DNA of 42,220 nucleotides from Gemmatimonadales bacterium (lineage in GTDB: Bacteria; Gemmatimonadota; Gemmatimonadetes; Gemmatimonadales; GWC2-71-9): assembly GCA_025934955.1 (NCBI GenBank), contig JAICWE010000025.1, forward strand, positions 1-42,220, read 5' to 3'. The first letter of the stretch is position 1. Every line of letters starts with the position of its first letter. The translations under genes were made by a program, and so were the position numbers. The notes beneath the pieces were generated by a model. It searched no databases. It had not been told where the DNA came from and saw nothing but the letters and a program-made list of their open reading frames with translations. Positions 24,414-32,023 of the stretch are shown one piece after another.

Positions 24414-25610
24414 TCAGCGGAGCTGACCCCACGCGTGGTTCTTGAGCGGCTTGACCCGCGATGTGCCGAGAATCGCCCGCTGCAGCGCGCAGGCGGAGTA
24501 GTCCACCACCGAGTTACCGGTGATCGTCGTGAGGCTCAGGTCGGCGTTGCCCGCGAGGAGACCGCCGTAGATGTGCCCGCCGGTGCCCTGGCTCGACGCG
24601 GTACCGCTCACGATCACCGGGCCGTAGAACTCGAATCCGCCGTCCACGGTGAAGTCGCCGTTGACCAGCAGGATGCCCTGCCCGGTGCCGCCGGTGAGGT
24701 GCAGATCGCCCGAGGAGTAGATGATCGGGAAGTAGTTGAAGCACGCGCTGGTGGGCAACGCCGTCGGCCCCCCCCAGTTCGTGAGGTCGGTGCGCCGGCA
24801 GGTCTGCGTGGTGGACGGCGGGACCGGCGCGTCGTACGTCGGACCGATGCTGTTGTAGGTGCCTCCCGGCAGCGTCTTGTCGGCCATGGCGGCGAGGTCG
24901 GTGAACGACAAATCGCCGAACTGAGTAAACGTCTTCGTGGTGACGGTCGTGTCCACCAGGATCTTCGGACTCCCGGTGATGCACGTAGCGCCGCTGCACG
25001 CGCCCGAGGTCCGGATCTGGTTGGCCGAATCGGCGTGGCTGGTGGAGTCGCGGATGCCCGCCACCCCCGCGCCGGCGGCGTTGCAGACGCCGCCCCAGTT
25101 CGCCGGCACCAGATCCGACCCGTTGATCTGCGATGAGCCGCTGATCTTGATCGAGCCGCGTACCGTGATCGCGCCCTTCACATCCACCGACGCCGGGCTC
25201 TTCCGTACCAGTGTGGCGAGCAGACGGCTCGACTGCACCGTCCCGCCGATGGTCTGGGTCCCGAGCGACTGCACCCGGAACAGCGTGCCGCTGAGCCGCG
25301 TCACCGTCGGCGTGTACGACTGACCCGTCGCGAGCGCGCCGCCGGCGAGGGTCATCGAGTTCTGCACGGTGAGCGTGTCCACCGAGAATGGATCCCAGTT
25401 GGCGATCGCCTGATCGAGGCCCGCGTCGGCGGCCTGGAACGCCGCGGCCGCGTATGCCCCGCTGCGACTCATCCGCACGTGCGCGAAGGCGGCGAAGAAC
25501 GTCCCCGCCACCAGCGCCGCGATGATCACCATCGCGAACACGGCGACGGCGAGCGCCATGCCCCGCTCGTTCCGCACCAGCGACCCACCCGACTTCGCGC
25601 ACCCGCGCAT
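24414..25610 (-). CDS. PilX-like minor pilin / pilus assembly protein
   Basis: ATG 25610 with GGGAGA upstream gives 398 residues. The N-terminus has NERGMALAVAVFAMVIIAAL (one membrane helix, about 18-42) and AFQAADAGLDQAIANW, the characteristic PilX-type helix (consensus YAAEAGLE). It lacks a prepilin GFTLIE site. The body is Ser/Thr/Gly-rich: VDVKGAITVRGSIKISGSSQ, then IYSSGDLHLTGGTGQGILLV and FTVDGGFEFYGPVIVSG, a pattern I associate with the DUF7305-type beta domain of PilX-like proteins. Several Cys (ACSGATC, QTCRR) suggest periplasmic disulfides. It is the last gene of the minor-pilin operon and follows the PilW-like gene by 13 bases. Confidence 0.82.
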   Translation of the reverse strand: MRGCAKSGGSLVRNERGMALAVAVFAMVIIAALVAGTFFAAFAHVRMSRSGAYAAAAFQAADAGLDQAIANWDPFSVDTLTVQNSMTLAGGALATGQSYTPTVTRLSGTLFRVQSLGTQTIGGTVQSSRLLATLVRKSPASVDVKGAITVRGSIKISGSSQINGSDLVPANWGGVCNAAGAGVAGIRDSTSHADSANQIRTSGACSGATCITGSPKILVDTTVTTKTFTQFGDLSFTDLAAMADKTLPGGTYNSIGPTYDAPVPPSTTQTCRRTDLTNWGGPTALPTSACFNYFPIIYSSGDLHLTGGTGQGILLVNGDFTVDGGFEFYGPVIVSGTASSQGTGGHIYGGLLAGNADLSLTTITGNSVVDYSACALQRAILGTSRVKPLKNHAWGQLR

Positions 25611-25623
25611 ACCGTCTCCCGAG

Positions 25624-26550
25624 TTAGTGGCGTGGCGCATTGCGCAGCGCCACCGACGTGGTGAGCGTGTCCCGCACGATGCCAAGCGCCCCGTTGCCGT
25701 TGTTCACCCGGACTTGCCGGTCGGTGATGCCGATCAGCGTGACGTCGACGCGGCGTACGGCCGCTCGGTTGGCCGTCACGGTGGCGCTCGAGTCGCGGAA
25801 GACCAGCGCAAAGCCGCTGTCGGCGAGCAGCGGGCCGAGTACCGGTGTCAGCGCCTGACCGGCCGGGTACAGACTCTGGGCCATGAGCCACGACTGCCCA
25901 TTCTGGGTGCCGAGCCGCAGCAGCATCGGCTCGAACTTGCGGAATGGCGCGCCCGGCCGGATGATGGCGCCGGCGTTGATGGCCGCCGTACCGGCAGCAT
26001 TCAACGCGAGCGGGTACGTCTTGGCCGGAATCGCCGTGGCGCCCGGGCACGTCGTCGCCGCGCCGGCGGCCCCGTTGATGATGCCCTTCACCCACTGGTC
26101 GTCCGACGCGATGGTGGAATCGGTATCCACGAAAATTGCCACGCTGTCGTTCTGTGCAAGCGCACCCGAGCCGCTGTAGAGCACGCCGAGGTTCTGGGCG
26201 CTGAGCGCGGTCGCGACCGTCAGCGTCCAGCTGGCGCCCCCTCCGCCGTTCGCGACGACGTTGCATGCGATCCCGACGCCCCGCCACGCGCGGTAGCGGA
26301 TTGAATCCGGGCCGATCGCCAGCAGGTCGGGATCGACCTGCGCCGAGTCGACGCCGACCTGCCGCAGCTCCTCCGGCACCAGCATGACGCCGGTCCGAGT
26401 GGTGGCATAGGTGCCGAGCGTTTCGGTCTGGGTCCGGGCGAGGCGCTGCTGCCGCGTAAGGACCGCGTAGATCGTCCCGCTCACCAGCACCAGGATGACG
26501 ATGGCGATCAGCAGCTCGATCAGCGTAAAGCCGCGAGTACGTGCGCTCAT
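25624..26550 (-). CDS. PilW-like minor pilin
   Basis: The 308-residue prepilin begins MSARTRGFTLIELLIAIVIL: Gly7 is the -1 residue of the prepilin peptidase site, followed by methylatable Phe and the Glu5 position, then a hydrophobic helix. The rest is a long Ala/Ser/Thr-rich globular domain with two Cys (GIACNVV, ATTCPGA), compatible with a PilW-type tip or priming component of a type IV pilus or pseudopilus. It starts at ATG 26550 in an ATGA overlap with the PilV-like gene. Secretion-system pseudopilin (GspJ) is an alternative, since context does not separate pilus from type II secretion. Confidence 0.85.
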   Translation of the reverse strand: MSARTRGFTLIELLIAIVILVLVSGTIYAVLTRQQRLARTQTETLGTYATTRTGVMLVPEELRQVGVDSAQVDPDLLAIGPDSIRYRAWRGVGIACNVVANGGGGASWTLTVATALSAQNLGVLYSGSGALAQNDSVAIFVDTDSTIASDDQWVKGIINGAAGAATTCPGATAIPAKTYPLALNAAGTAAINAGAIIRPGAPFRKFEPMLLRLGTQNGQSWLMAQSLYPAGQALTPVLGPLLADSGFALVFRDSSATVTANRAAVRRVDVTLIGITDRQVRVNNGNGALGIVRDTLTTSVALRNAPRH

Positions 26551-26915
26551 GAGCAGCTCACCACCGTGCGGAGGGTGTCGGCGCGGGCGCCGCGCGTGGT
26601 TGTGCGCCGCACGATGACCTGAAGCGTCCGGACGTTGCCGGCCCCCACGTCCCAGGTCTCCACCACTCCGTCGCTGTTGGTCTTCGTGCCGTTGGCCAGA
26701 GCGGTGCACCGCGGGCTCGTGCTGTTGGCGGTGATGCGGAGCAGCTCGAACCGCCGATTCGCGTACTGCGTCGCTTCAGTCCGGCGGGCACCCTGCCCGA
26801 TCATCCGGTTCACCGTGCCGCTGCTGCCGGCCAGCGCCAGCACGCCGATGCTCAGGATGACCACGGCGACCAGCACCTCGATCAACGTGAATCCCTGCTC
26901 GCGTCGCGCGCTCAC
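26547..26915 (-). CDS. PilV-like minor pilin
   Basis: The 122-residue product starts at GTG 26915 (GTGA overlap with the FimT-like gene) with MSARREQGFTLIEVLVAVVILSIGVLALAG split as leader (Gly8), cleavage site and membrane helix. The remainder is short: TEATQYANRRFELLRITANS, then a Thr/Val-rich beta portion and a C-terminal Cys. Length and position between FimT- and PilW-like genes suit PilV or GspI. It is a small minor pilin that would help prime assembly. The terminal VVSCS with the upstream SPRCTAL cysteine may form a disulfide. Confidence 0.85.
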   Translation of the reverse strand: MSARREQGFTLIEVLVAVVILSIGVLALAGSSGTVNRMIGQGARRTEATQYANRRFELLRITANSTSPRCTALANGTKTNSDGVVETWDVGAGNVRTLQVIVRRTTTRGARADTLRTVVSCS

Positions 26916-27364
26916 TTGACCACCATCCCGAAGCCGCTGATGACCATGGAGTCCTTCACGCTGCCGTGGGTGAGGAAGATCTTGGTCGCGCCCGCGCCGT
27001 TCGTGGAAAAGCCGCGCCCGTCAACCACGAGGTCGGACGACCCGGAGCTCGCGACGGTGACACCGTACTGGGTCGTGAGGTTGACCGGAGGCACGATCGT
27101 GTCGCACGTTCCGGCGCCCGACAGCCTCGGCGCCGCCGTCACCACCGCGGTCGCGCCGGTGAAATGCAGGGTCGCCGTGCGGCCGGTTTCCATGGCGGCC
27201 GACCGGGCCCGCGAGTACATGGTGAGGACGACGGTGCGCGCGCTCCGCACGTTGTTCTTCATCATGGCGTTCGTGAGTCGGGGGAAGCCGATCAGGCAGA
27301 GGAGCCCTATCACGACCACCGCCACCAGCGTCTCGATCAGCGTGAAGCCGCGGCGCTGCCGCAT
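26912..27364 (-). CDS. FimT/GspH-like minor pilin
   Basis: ATG 27364 (MRQRRGFTLIETLVAVVVIG) gives 150 residues with prepilin leader MRQRRG, cleavage before Phe and a hydrophobic helix. The following MKNNVRSARTVVLTMYSRAR and METGRTATLHF, then DLVVDGRGFSTNGAGATKIF, match the GspH/FimT domain plan (a conserved RG.F near the C-terminus). It is the first gene of the four-gene operon; an extra 31 codons upstream in frame (start 27457) are rejected because the leader would then be buried. ACGGAGCG about 7 bases upstream can serve as ribosome-binding site. Confidence 0.88.
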   Translation of the reverse strand: MRQRRGFTLIETLVAVVVIGLLCLIGFPRLTNAMMKNNVRSARTVVLTMYSRARSAAMETGRTATLHFTGATAVVTAAPRLSGAGTCDTIVPPVNLTTQYGVTVASSGSSDLVVDGRGFSTNGAGATKIFLTHGSVKDSMVISGFGMVVK

Positions 27365-27611
27365 GGACTGCGCTCCGTCGGTGAGTGTGATGAAGTTGGA
27401 CGCGGGGGGATGAGCAGGGCGTATGCCGCTCGAGGCGCACGGCATGGATGGACGCATGAACTCTCAGTCGGCCAACTACTTACACACGCAGATGCGGCTG
27501 CCGGCAGTCGCCTGAGCTGCAGCGATTAGCGCAGCTTGTTGCAGCACCGGGTGCAACTTGTTGGCAGGAGGAATCGCCGGCGGAGCCGCGGTGCGGGAGG
27601 AAGAAGAGCGA

Positions 27612-27639
27612 GCGGGCGGCACCGAATGGCGCCGCCCGC
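27612..27639 (-). terminator. Candidate intrinsic terminator of tRNA-Asn
   Basis: A 9-base perfect stem (GCGGGCGGC at 27612-27620 with GCCGCCCGC at 27631-27639, 10-base loop) lies 6 bases past the tRNA 3' end on the minus strand. A pyrimidine/T-rich run follows (reading CTCTTCTTCCTCCC). Of the 281 bases from 27365 to 27645 this is the clearest element; the rest should hold the pilin-operon promoter, which I cannot place. Confidence 0.6.
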
Positions 27640-27645
27640 GGCCAG

Positions 27646-27718
27646 CTCCCGAGGAGGGACTCGAACCCCCGACCCGGTGATTAACAGTCACCTGCTCTAC
27701 CAACTGAGCTACTCGGGA
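27646..27718 (-). tRNA. tRNA-Asn (GTT)
   Basis: Read on minus, the acceptor arms TCCCGAG (27718-27712) and CTCGGGA (27653-27647) pair perfectly. The D arm shows GCTC/GAGC around AGTTGGTA, the anticodon stem is GGTGA/TCACC around loop CTGTTAA (anticodon GTT), and the T arm contains GGTTCGAGTCC. The discriminator is G at 27646 and CCA is not encoded. Length is 73 bases. Confidence 0.97.
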
Positions 27719-27736
27719 AGGTGCTACCGGGCCGAA

Positions 27737-27765
27737 AAAATAGCGGCGCAGCGCGGGGCTGGCAA
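27737..27765 (-). promoter_or_regulatory. Sigma70-type promoter for tRNA-Asn, overlapping the end of ftsH
   Basis: On minus, TTGCCA (27765-27760) and TATTTT (27742-27737) are separated by exactly 17 bases, 18 bases or so before the mature tRNA 5' end at 27718. The -35 matches the consensus at 5 of 6 positions and the -10 at 4 of 6. The T-run of the -10 also follows a 6-base inverted repeat (CGGCGC 27774-27769 with GCGCCG 27749-27744), so the same bases may terminate ftsH transcription. Confidence 0.65.
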
Positions 27766-27791
27766 CCGGCGCCGATCTCCCGGCGAAACGG

Positions 27792-29624
27792 CTACGGCAC
27801 CGGCGTCGTGACAGGCACCCCATGCGCGCGGAGGATGGCGAGCGCTTCGCTCCCGTCCAGCGTCTCTCGCTCGCGGAGTGCCGCCGCCAGCGCCTCGAGC
27901 CCCGCCCGGTGCTCGCTGAGCGCCAGCCGAACCCTCGCGTACAGCGCCTCCACCAGCTCGCGGACATCGCGATCCATACCGGCGTGCAGCTCCCCGCTGA
28001 CGCTCCCCGACGGGGCCCGCTCGTCGAAGGCCACGAGTCCGGTTGCGGCGCCCATCCCAAGCTTGTAGACCATCTCCCTCGCCACCCGCGTCGTCTGCTG
28101 CAGGTCTCCCTTGGCGCCGCTGGTGATCGCGTCCGGTCCGAACACGATCTCCTCCGCCGCGCGCCCGCCGAGGCCTTTGCAGATCTGCCCCTCGAGATAA
28201 CGGCGCGAGTGCATCGCCTGCTCCGCCGGCGAGAAGTGCGCGACGCCCATCGCCTGACCCCGGGGCTGAATCGTCACCTTGTGCAGCCCGTCCTCGGCGT
28301 GGAAGAGCAGTCCGGCGACCGCATGCCCCGCCTCGTGCACCGCCACCGTGCGCCACTCCTGCTCCGTCGCCCGGAATCCGGTTCGCTCCTTTCCCAGCAG
28401 GATCCGATCGCGCGCCAGCTCGATGTGCCGCCACGTCACCGTCGTCGCCTGCTCCCGCACCGCGGCGATCGCGGCCTCGTTGATGAGGTTCGCCAGGTCG
28501 GCGCCGCTCGACTGCGGCATCAGTCGCGCGAGCCGCGCCAGATCCACGTCGTTCGACAGCGGCACACCGCGCAGTGCGACGTGCAGCCGGAGGATTGCCT
28601 CGCGCTCGAGCGCGGTGGGCAGCGCGACCGCGACAGCGCGGTCGAATCGGCCTGGCCGAGTGAGCGCCGGATCGAGATCCTCCGCGCGGTTGGTCGCGCC
28701 GATGACGAGTACGTGCTCCCGGGGTGAGAAGCCGTCCATCTCGACCAGCAGCTGATTGAGCGTGCGGTCGTCCTCGTTATGGCTGCGGTTGCGCCCGCGC
28801 CGGCCGCCGAGCGCGTCCAGCTCGTCGATGAAGATGACGCCGCCGCGGCGTCGCGCCCGCCGGAACAGACTCTTGACCCGCGCCGCTCCGAGCCCGACGA
28901 GGAAGCCGGTGACCTCGCCGCCCGAGATGGCGTAGAACGGCACCCCCGCCTCCCCCGCAATTGCCCGCGCCATGAGGGTCTTGCCCGTCCCCGGCGGTCC
29001 GAACATCAGCACACCGCGCGGCGTGCGCGCGCCGACCGCCGCGAACGCTTGCGGCCGCTGCACGAACTCCACCAACTCGCGGAGCTCGGCGACGGTGCCT
29101 TCATACCCCGCGACGTCGCCGAAGGTGCTGCGTGACCGTCCCGCCACACCCAGCGCGTCGACATCGCCGGCGGGTCCGCCGCCCAGCTGCCGGTAGCCGA
29201 TTCCGCCGATCACCGCGATGGCCAGAATCGCCAGCGCGATGTTGCGCCACAGTGCATCACGCGGTGCTGAGGACGGCGTGAGCGTGACCGGCGTTCCCGT
29301 TCGCTCCGCGCGCGTCAGCAGCGGGGTGACTTCGGTCGTCGGATAGCGGACGGTGAACCGGGTGCCTGCGGCCATGCCGAGCGCGGGCCCCTTCCACGTC
29401 CCGTGAATTTCCTCGCCCGGCACGATATCCAGCGAGTCCACGGTACCGCGATCGAGTTGGGTGAGAAAAGCGGAGTAGGCGACTACCGGAGGCGGCGCGG
29501 GCTGCACCCGCCACCACGCCACTCCGATGCCGACGACGAGCAGCGCAATGGCGAGCAGCGGGACGAGCCAAGCGGCTGTCGTGCCGCGCCAGCGCGCCCA
29601 GACACCGCGGGCAGGCAGCCCCAT
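27792..29624 (-). CDS. ftsH: FtsH-family ATP-dependent zinc metalloprotease
   Basis: The 610-residue protein has two N-terminal membrane segments (about 18-38 and 126-144) around a periplasmic domain, then an AAA+ domain: Walker A GPPGTGKT (209-216), Walker B VIFIDE (263-268), the second region of homology with TNR and RPGRFDR (arginines 323 and 326). The M41 zinc site is HEAGH (430-434) with third ligand D507 in KGDLQQTT. It degrades membrane and short-lived cytosolic proteins. The pore loop reads GFLVGLG instead of the usual MFVGVG, placing Leu where the substrate-gripping Phe normally sits. The C-terminal tail is short. GAGG lies 8 bases before ATG 29624. It may be a paralogue rather than the sole FtsH of the cell. 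Confidence 0.93.
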   Translation of the reverse strand: MGLPARGVWARWRGTTAAWLVPLLAIALLVVGIGVAWWRVQPAPPPVVAYSAFLTQLDRGTVDSLDIVPGEEIHGTWKGPALGMAAGTRFTVRYPTTEVTPLLTRAERTGTPVTLTPSSAPRDALWRNIALAILAIAVIGGIGYRQLGGGPAGDVDALGVAGRSRSTFGDVAGYEGTVAELRELVEFVQRPQAFAAVGARTPRGVLMFGPPGTGKTLMARAIAGEAGVPFYAISGGEVTGFLVGLGAARVKSLFRRARRRGGVIFIDELDALGGRRGRNRSHNEDDRTLNQLLVEMDGFSPREHVLVIGATNRAEDLDPALTRPGRFDRAVAVALPTALEREAILRLHVALRGVPLSNDVDLARLARLMPQSSGADLANLINEAAIAAVREQATTVTWRHIELARDRILLGKERTGFRATEQEWRTVAVHEAGHAVAGLLFHAEDGLHKVTIQPRGQAMGVAHFSPAEQAMHSRRYLEGQICKGLGGRAAEEIVFGPDAITSGAKGDLQQTTRVAREMVYKLGMGAATGLVAFDERAPSGSVSGELHAGMDRDVRELVEALYARVRLALSEHRAGLEALAAALRERETLDGSEALAILRAHGVPVTTPVP

Positions 29625-29660
29625 GGCGTTGCCTCTTGAAGCGGCGTTGGGAAGTAAACC

Positions 29661-29693
29661 GACCGGCGCCGCTCACACTTCGCGGCGCCGGTC
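29661..29693 (-). terminator. Hairpin between the small membrane protein gene and ftsH
   Basis: A perfect 12-base stem, GACCGGCGCCGC (29661-29672) against GCGGCGCCGGTC (29682-29693), with a 9-base loop. Read on minus it follows the stop of the 49-residue gene by 19 bases and is followed by GGTTTACTTCCC, a weakly T-rich tail. It is either a terminator or a processing/attenuation hairpin 5' of ftsH. Confidence 0.6.
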
Positions 29694-29712
29694 ACCCTGC
29701 GGGACGCGGCGC

Positions 29713-29862
29713 TTAGACGACTGGCCGTCCCCGCACGAAATGCACGATTGCAGCGATGATCGCCAGCACGATCAAAATATGGATCAGGCCGCCGGCGACG
29801 TGGAAAACGGCAAAACCGAGTATCCAAAGAATAAAGAGGATGACCGCGATGGTGATAAACAT
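29713..29862 (-). CDS. Lmo0937/DUF5670-type small membrane protein
   Basis: A 49-residue protein, beginning MFITIAVILFILWILG and ending VHFVRGRPVV, read on minus from ATG 29862 to TAA. Its layout (hydrophobic helix with LFILWILGF, a HVAGGLIHILIVLAIIA second helix, short basic tail) matches the lmo0937-type family of about 50-residue membrane proteins. GGGGGAA lies 7 bases before the ATG, a good ribosome-binding site. Function of the family is unknown; these genes often accompany stress regulons, which is family knowledge and not visible here. It lies 88 bases upstream of ftsH in the same orientation and is separated from it by a strong hairpin. Confidence 0.85.
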   Translation of the reverse strand: MFITIAVILFILWILGFAVFHVAGGLIHILIVLAIIAAIVHFVRGRPVV

Positions 29863-30030
29863 GCCCGATTCCCCCAAGCGAACGTGGTTCGTGATTGCCG
29901 GAGCCTGCGATCACACGCTAGGTGCGGCCCGGAACCGGCGCGGTGACCGGTCTTACGCGGGCCGGCCCTCACGTGACCGGCGTCACCCGGTCTCGCCGTA
30001 TCTTCCTTCAACCTCGCACCGGAGTACCAG

Positions 30031-30612
30031 ATGTCCGCCCTCGCCTCCAGCACACCTACCGATGGTACGCCGCAGCGGGCCGTGGAAGCTGCCTGCTACA
30101 CGCAGGCCGGGTGGATCACCGGCCGATTTCACCTCCCGACGAGCCAGGCATTCAGTGACTTCCTGCTGCAGAGCGGCGCCTTCCTGCCGCTCACCGATGC
30201 AGCACTGCCGGACGACGATGCGGTGCTGCCGTTCTTCGCCCTCGGCCGCGATGGGCTCCGGGCGGTCGCGCCGGACCCGGGGGGCGCGGGCATCGAAAGC
30301 ACCGGGACCAGGTTCACGTCGCCGTGGAGCGTGACCTGCCTCCTGGGCGACAGTGTGGTCGAAGGCCAGATCGATTTCCTCACCAACCAGCGGCTCTCCG
30401 ACTTCCTGCGTGCCGCGCGCGGGTTCATCCTGGTGCGCGAGGCGAGCTGGCAGACACTGCCGCACGTTGGAAACCCGCGGTCGGAGTCGCGGCATTTTCC
30501 GGTGTTGCTGGTCAACGTGGCGCAACTGGTCGGGATCGCCGATGCGGAAGTGCAGCGGGGCCATGGTCACCCCGGCCGGCTCGCGCCACCCAGCGAAACG
30601 GAAGCAGGTTAG
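30031..30612 (+). CDS. Unknown protein with two similar halves
   Basis: The 193-residue protein starts at ATG 30031, with CGGAG 8 bases upstream. I do not recognise the family with certainty. Its two halves look duplicated: residues 27-57 (core GRFHLPTSQAFSDFLLQSG, then AFLPLTDA) align with 108-138 (core GQIDFLTNQRLSDFLRAAR, then GFILVREA). Each is followed by a hydrophobic strand segment (VLPFFALGRDGLRAVAP and HFPVLLVNVAQLVGIAD). The shared SDFL motif, then a hydrophobic strand, suggests a repeated small beta-rich ligand-binding or scaffold module. No signal peptide or membrane segment is present, so it is cytoplasmic. It is divergent from the small membrane protein gene. Confidence 0.8.
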   Translation: MSALASSTPTDGTPQRAVEAACYTQAGWITGRFHLPTSQAFSDFLLQSGAFLPLTDAALPDDDAVLPFFALGRDGLRAVAPDPGGAGIESTGTRFTSPWSVTCLLGDSVVEGQIDFLTNQRLSDFLRAARGFILVREASWQTLPHVGNPRSESRHFPVLLVNVAQLVGIADAEVQRGHGHPGRLAPPSETEAG

Positions 30613-30934
30613 CGCAGTAACAGGACTGCACCATCAGAGCAAACCGGCAGCGTCAGGTGACGCCGGGCACGGACCGGAATGACCCCCCGTGGCCAAGTTG
30701 TCGCTTCGGTTCGCCGGTCCTAGAAGCCTTTCTCCATCAACGCCTTCCACATTGCGTGAGCGCTTGCTCGCAAACCTTTGCCGCAGGGTGAGCGTTCACT
30801 TCACACAGCGCGCTGGCCGCTTGGAGTCTTTGCGGTGCAAAGGCGTGCCAGCATGTAGAGTAAGTCATTATGGCAAAAGATGTTACATGTCTCCCCACTA
30901 CCGCTTTGCCCGGCCGTTCGTAGCTTCTTCTTCG
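30613..30934 (+). other. Intergenic region before holB, lower in GC than its neighbours
   Basis: The 322 bases contain no credible gene. Visible elements are a perfect inverted repeat CTTTGC-GGT-GCAAAG (30828-30842) and a second, imperfect one around 30643-30667 (GCGTC-AGGT-GACGC). There is a possible promoter TTGCGG (30831) with TGTAGA after about 18 bases. It probably carries the holB promoter, but nothing decisive is seen. Confidence 0.5.
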
Positions 30935-32023
30935 ATGCCGCTCCATCCCATTGCAGGACATGGCGACGCCAGGCTCCGCTTGGCGCAGGCTCGGCGCGAG
31001 GGTCGGCTGCCGCAGGTGCTGCTCATCTCCGGCCCGACCGGTGTAGGCAAGCAGCGGCTGGCGCTGTGGCTGGGGCAGCTGGCGCTCTGCGAGCGGCCAG
31101 CCGACGAACCGTGTGGCGTGTGCCGGAGCTGCCATCTGGTCGAACGGCTGGCGCACCCGGACCTGCACTGGTTCGTGCCGATCCCTCGGCCCAAGGCGGC
31201 CGACAACGAGAAGCAGGCGGCCGAGGCGGCCGAGGCGCTGGCACTCGTGATGGCGGAGCGGCGGGAGCAGCCGCTGTACGCACCGCCGGACGGTATGGCG
31301 AGCCATTCGCTCGCGAGCGTGCGGTTGCTCCAGCAGCAGGCATCGCTCACGGCCGTGGAAGGCGGAGTGCGGGTGTTCATCATCGGCGACGCAGAGCGGC
31401 TCATTCCCCAGGAGTCGAGCCAGGAGGCGGCGAATGCGCTGCTGAAGCTGCTCGAGGAGCCGCCGGCGGGAGCGCTCTTCGTACTCACCGCGACCGACCC
31501 GCGGCGCCTGCTGTCCACCATCCGGTCCCGGGCAATCCCGCTCCGGCTCGGACGGCTGCCGGATGCCGAGGTCCGCGCGTTCCTCTCGGCGCGCGTGAAG
31601 CCGGCGCCCCTGGGCGCGGCGCTGGATGAACGGGTAACCGCGGCGGAAGGGGCGATCGGTCCCGCAGTCGGCGCATATGGGGGCGACAAGGCGCGGGACG
31701 CGGCCGCGGCGCTGATCGAGGCGGTTACGGCGGGCGCCACAGTGCGGCTGGAGCGGGCGCTCCGGCAGGGCGCCTTCGCGGCGCGCGGCGACTTCAGCGC
31801 GATGCTCGACGCGCTGGCCGAGACACTTGGCGATGCGGCGCGCGAAGCAAGCGGCCTGCCGAGCCGCCGGCCGATTCCCGAGGCGCTGCGCCGCCGGCGC
31901 GACGCTGGTGCGCTGCTCGCCGCGTTGGATCGGGTAGCGGAGGCGCGCGAGGCGGCAGCCGGAAACGTCAACCCGCAACTGCTCCTCGCGGTGCTGGGCG
32001 AGGAACTGGCGGAGGTGCTGTGA
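30935..32023 (+). CDS. holB: DNA polymerase III delta-prime subunit
   Basis: The 362-residue clamp-loader subunit opens MPLHPIAGHGDARLRLAQAR and has a P-loop-like LISGPTGVGKQRLAL (Walker A degenerate, Gln where Ser/Thr is expected), a four-cysteine zinc finger (C52, C60, C63, C66 in LCERPADEPCGVCRSC) and the sensor-type DAERLIPQESSQEAANALLK. LLKLLEEPP and TIRSRAIPLRL (usually SRC) follow. It helps load the beta sliding clamp at the replication fork. Start ATG 30935 is chosen because it gives the normal family N-terminus; ATG 30887 in the same frame would add 16 residues, and neither has a strong ribosome-binding site. It ends in a GTGA overlap with moaC. Confidence 0.92.
   Translation: MPLHPIAGHGDARLRLAQARREGRLPQVLLISGPTGVGKQRLALWLGQLALCERPADEPCGVCRSCHLVERLAHPDLHWFVPIPRPKAADNEKQAAEAAEALALVMAERREQPLYAPPDGMASHSLASVRLLQQQASLTAVEGGVRVFIIGDAERLIPQESSQEAANALLKLLEEPPAGALFVLTATDPRRLLSTIRSRAIPLRLGRLPDAEVRAFLSARVKPAPLGAALDERVTAAEGAIGPAVGAYGGDKARDAAAALIEAVTAGATVRLERALRQGAFAARGDFSAMLDALAETLGDAAREASGLPSRRPIPEALRRRRDAGALLAALDRVAEAREAAAGNVNPQLLLAVLGEELAEVL

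Noticed and set aside
27365-27457. 31-codon N-terminal extension of the FimT-like gene
   Set aside because: A prepilin leader must be N-terminal; the extension would bury the cleavage site.
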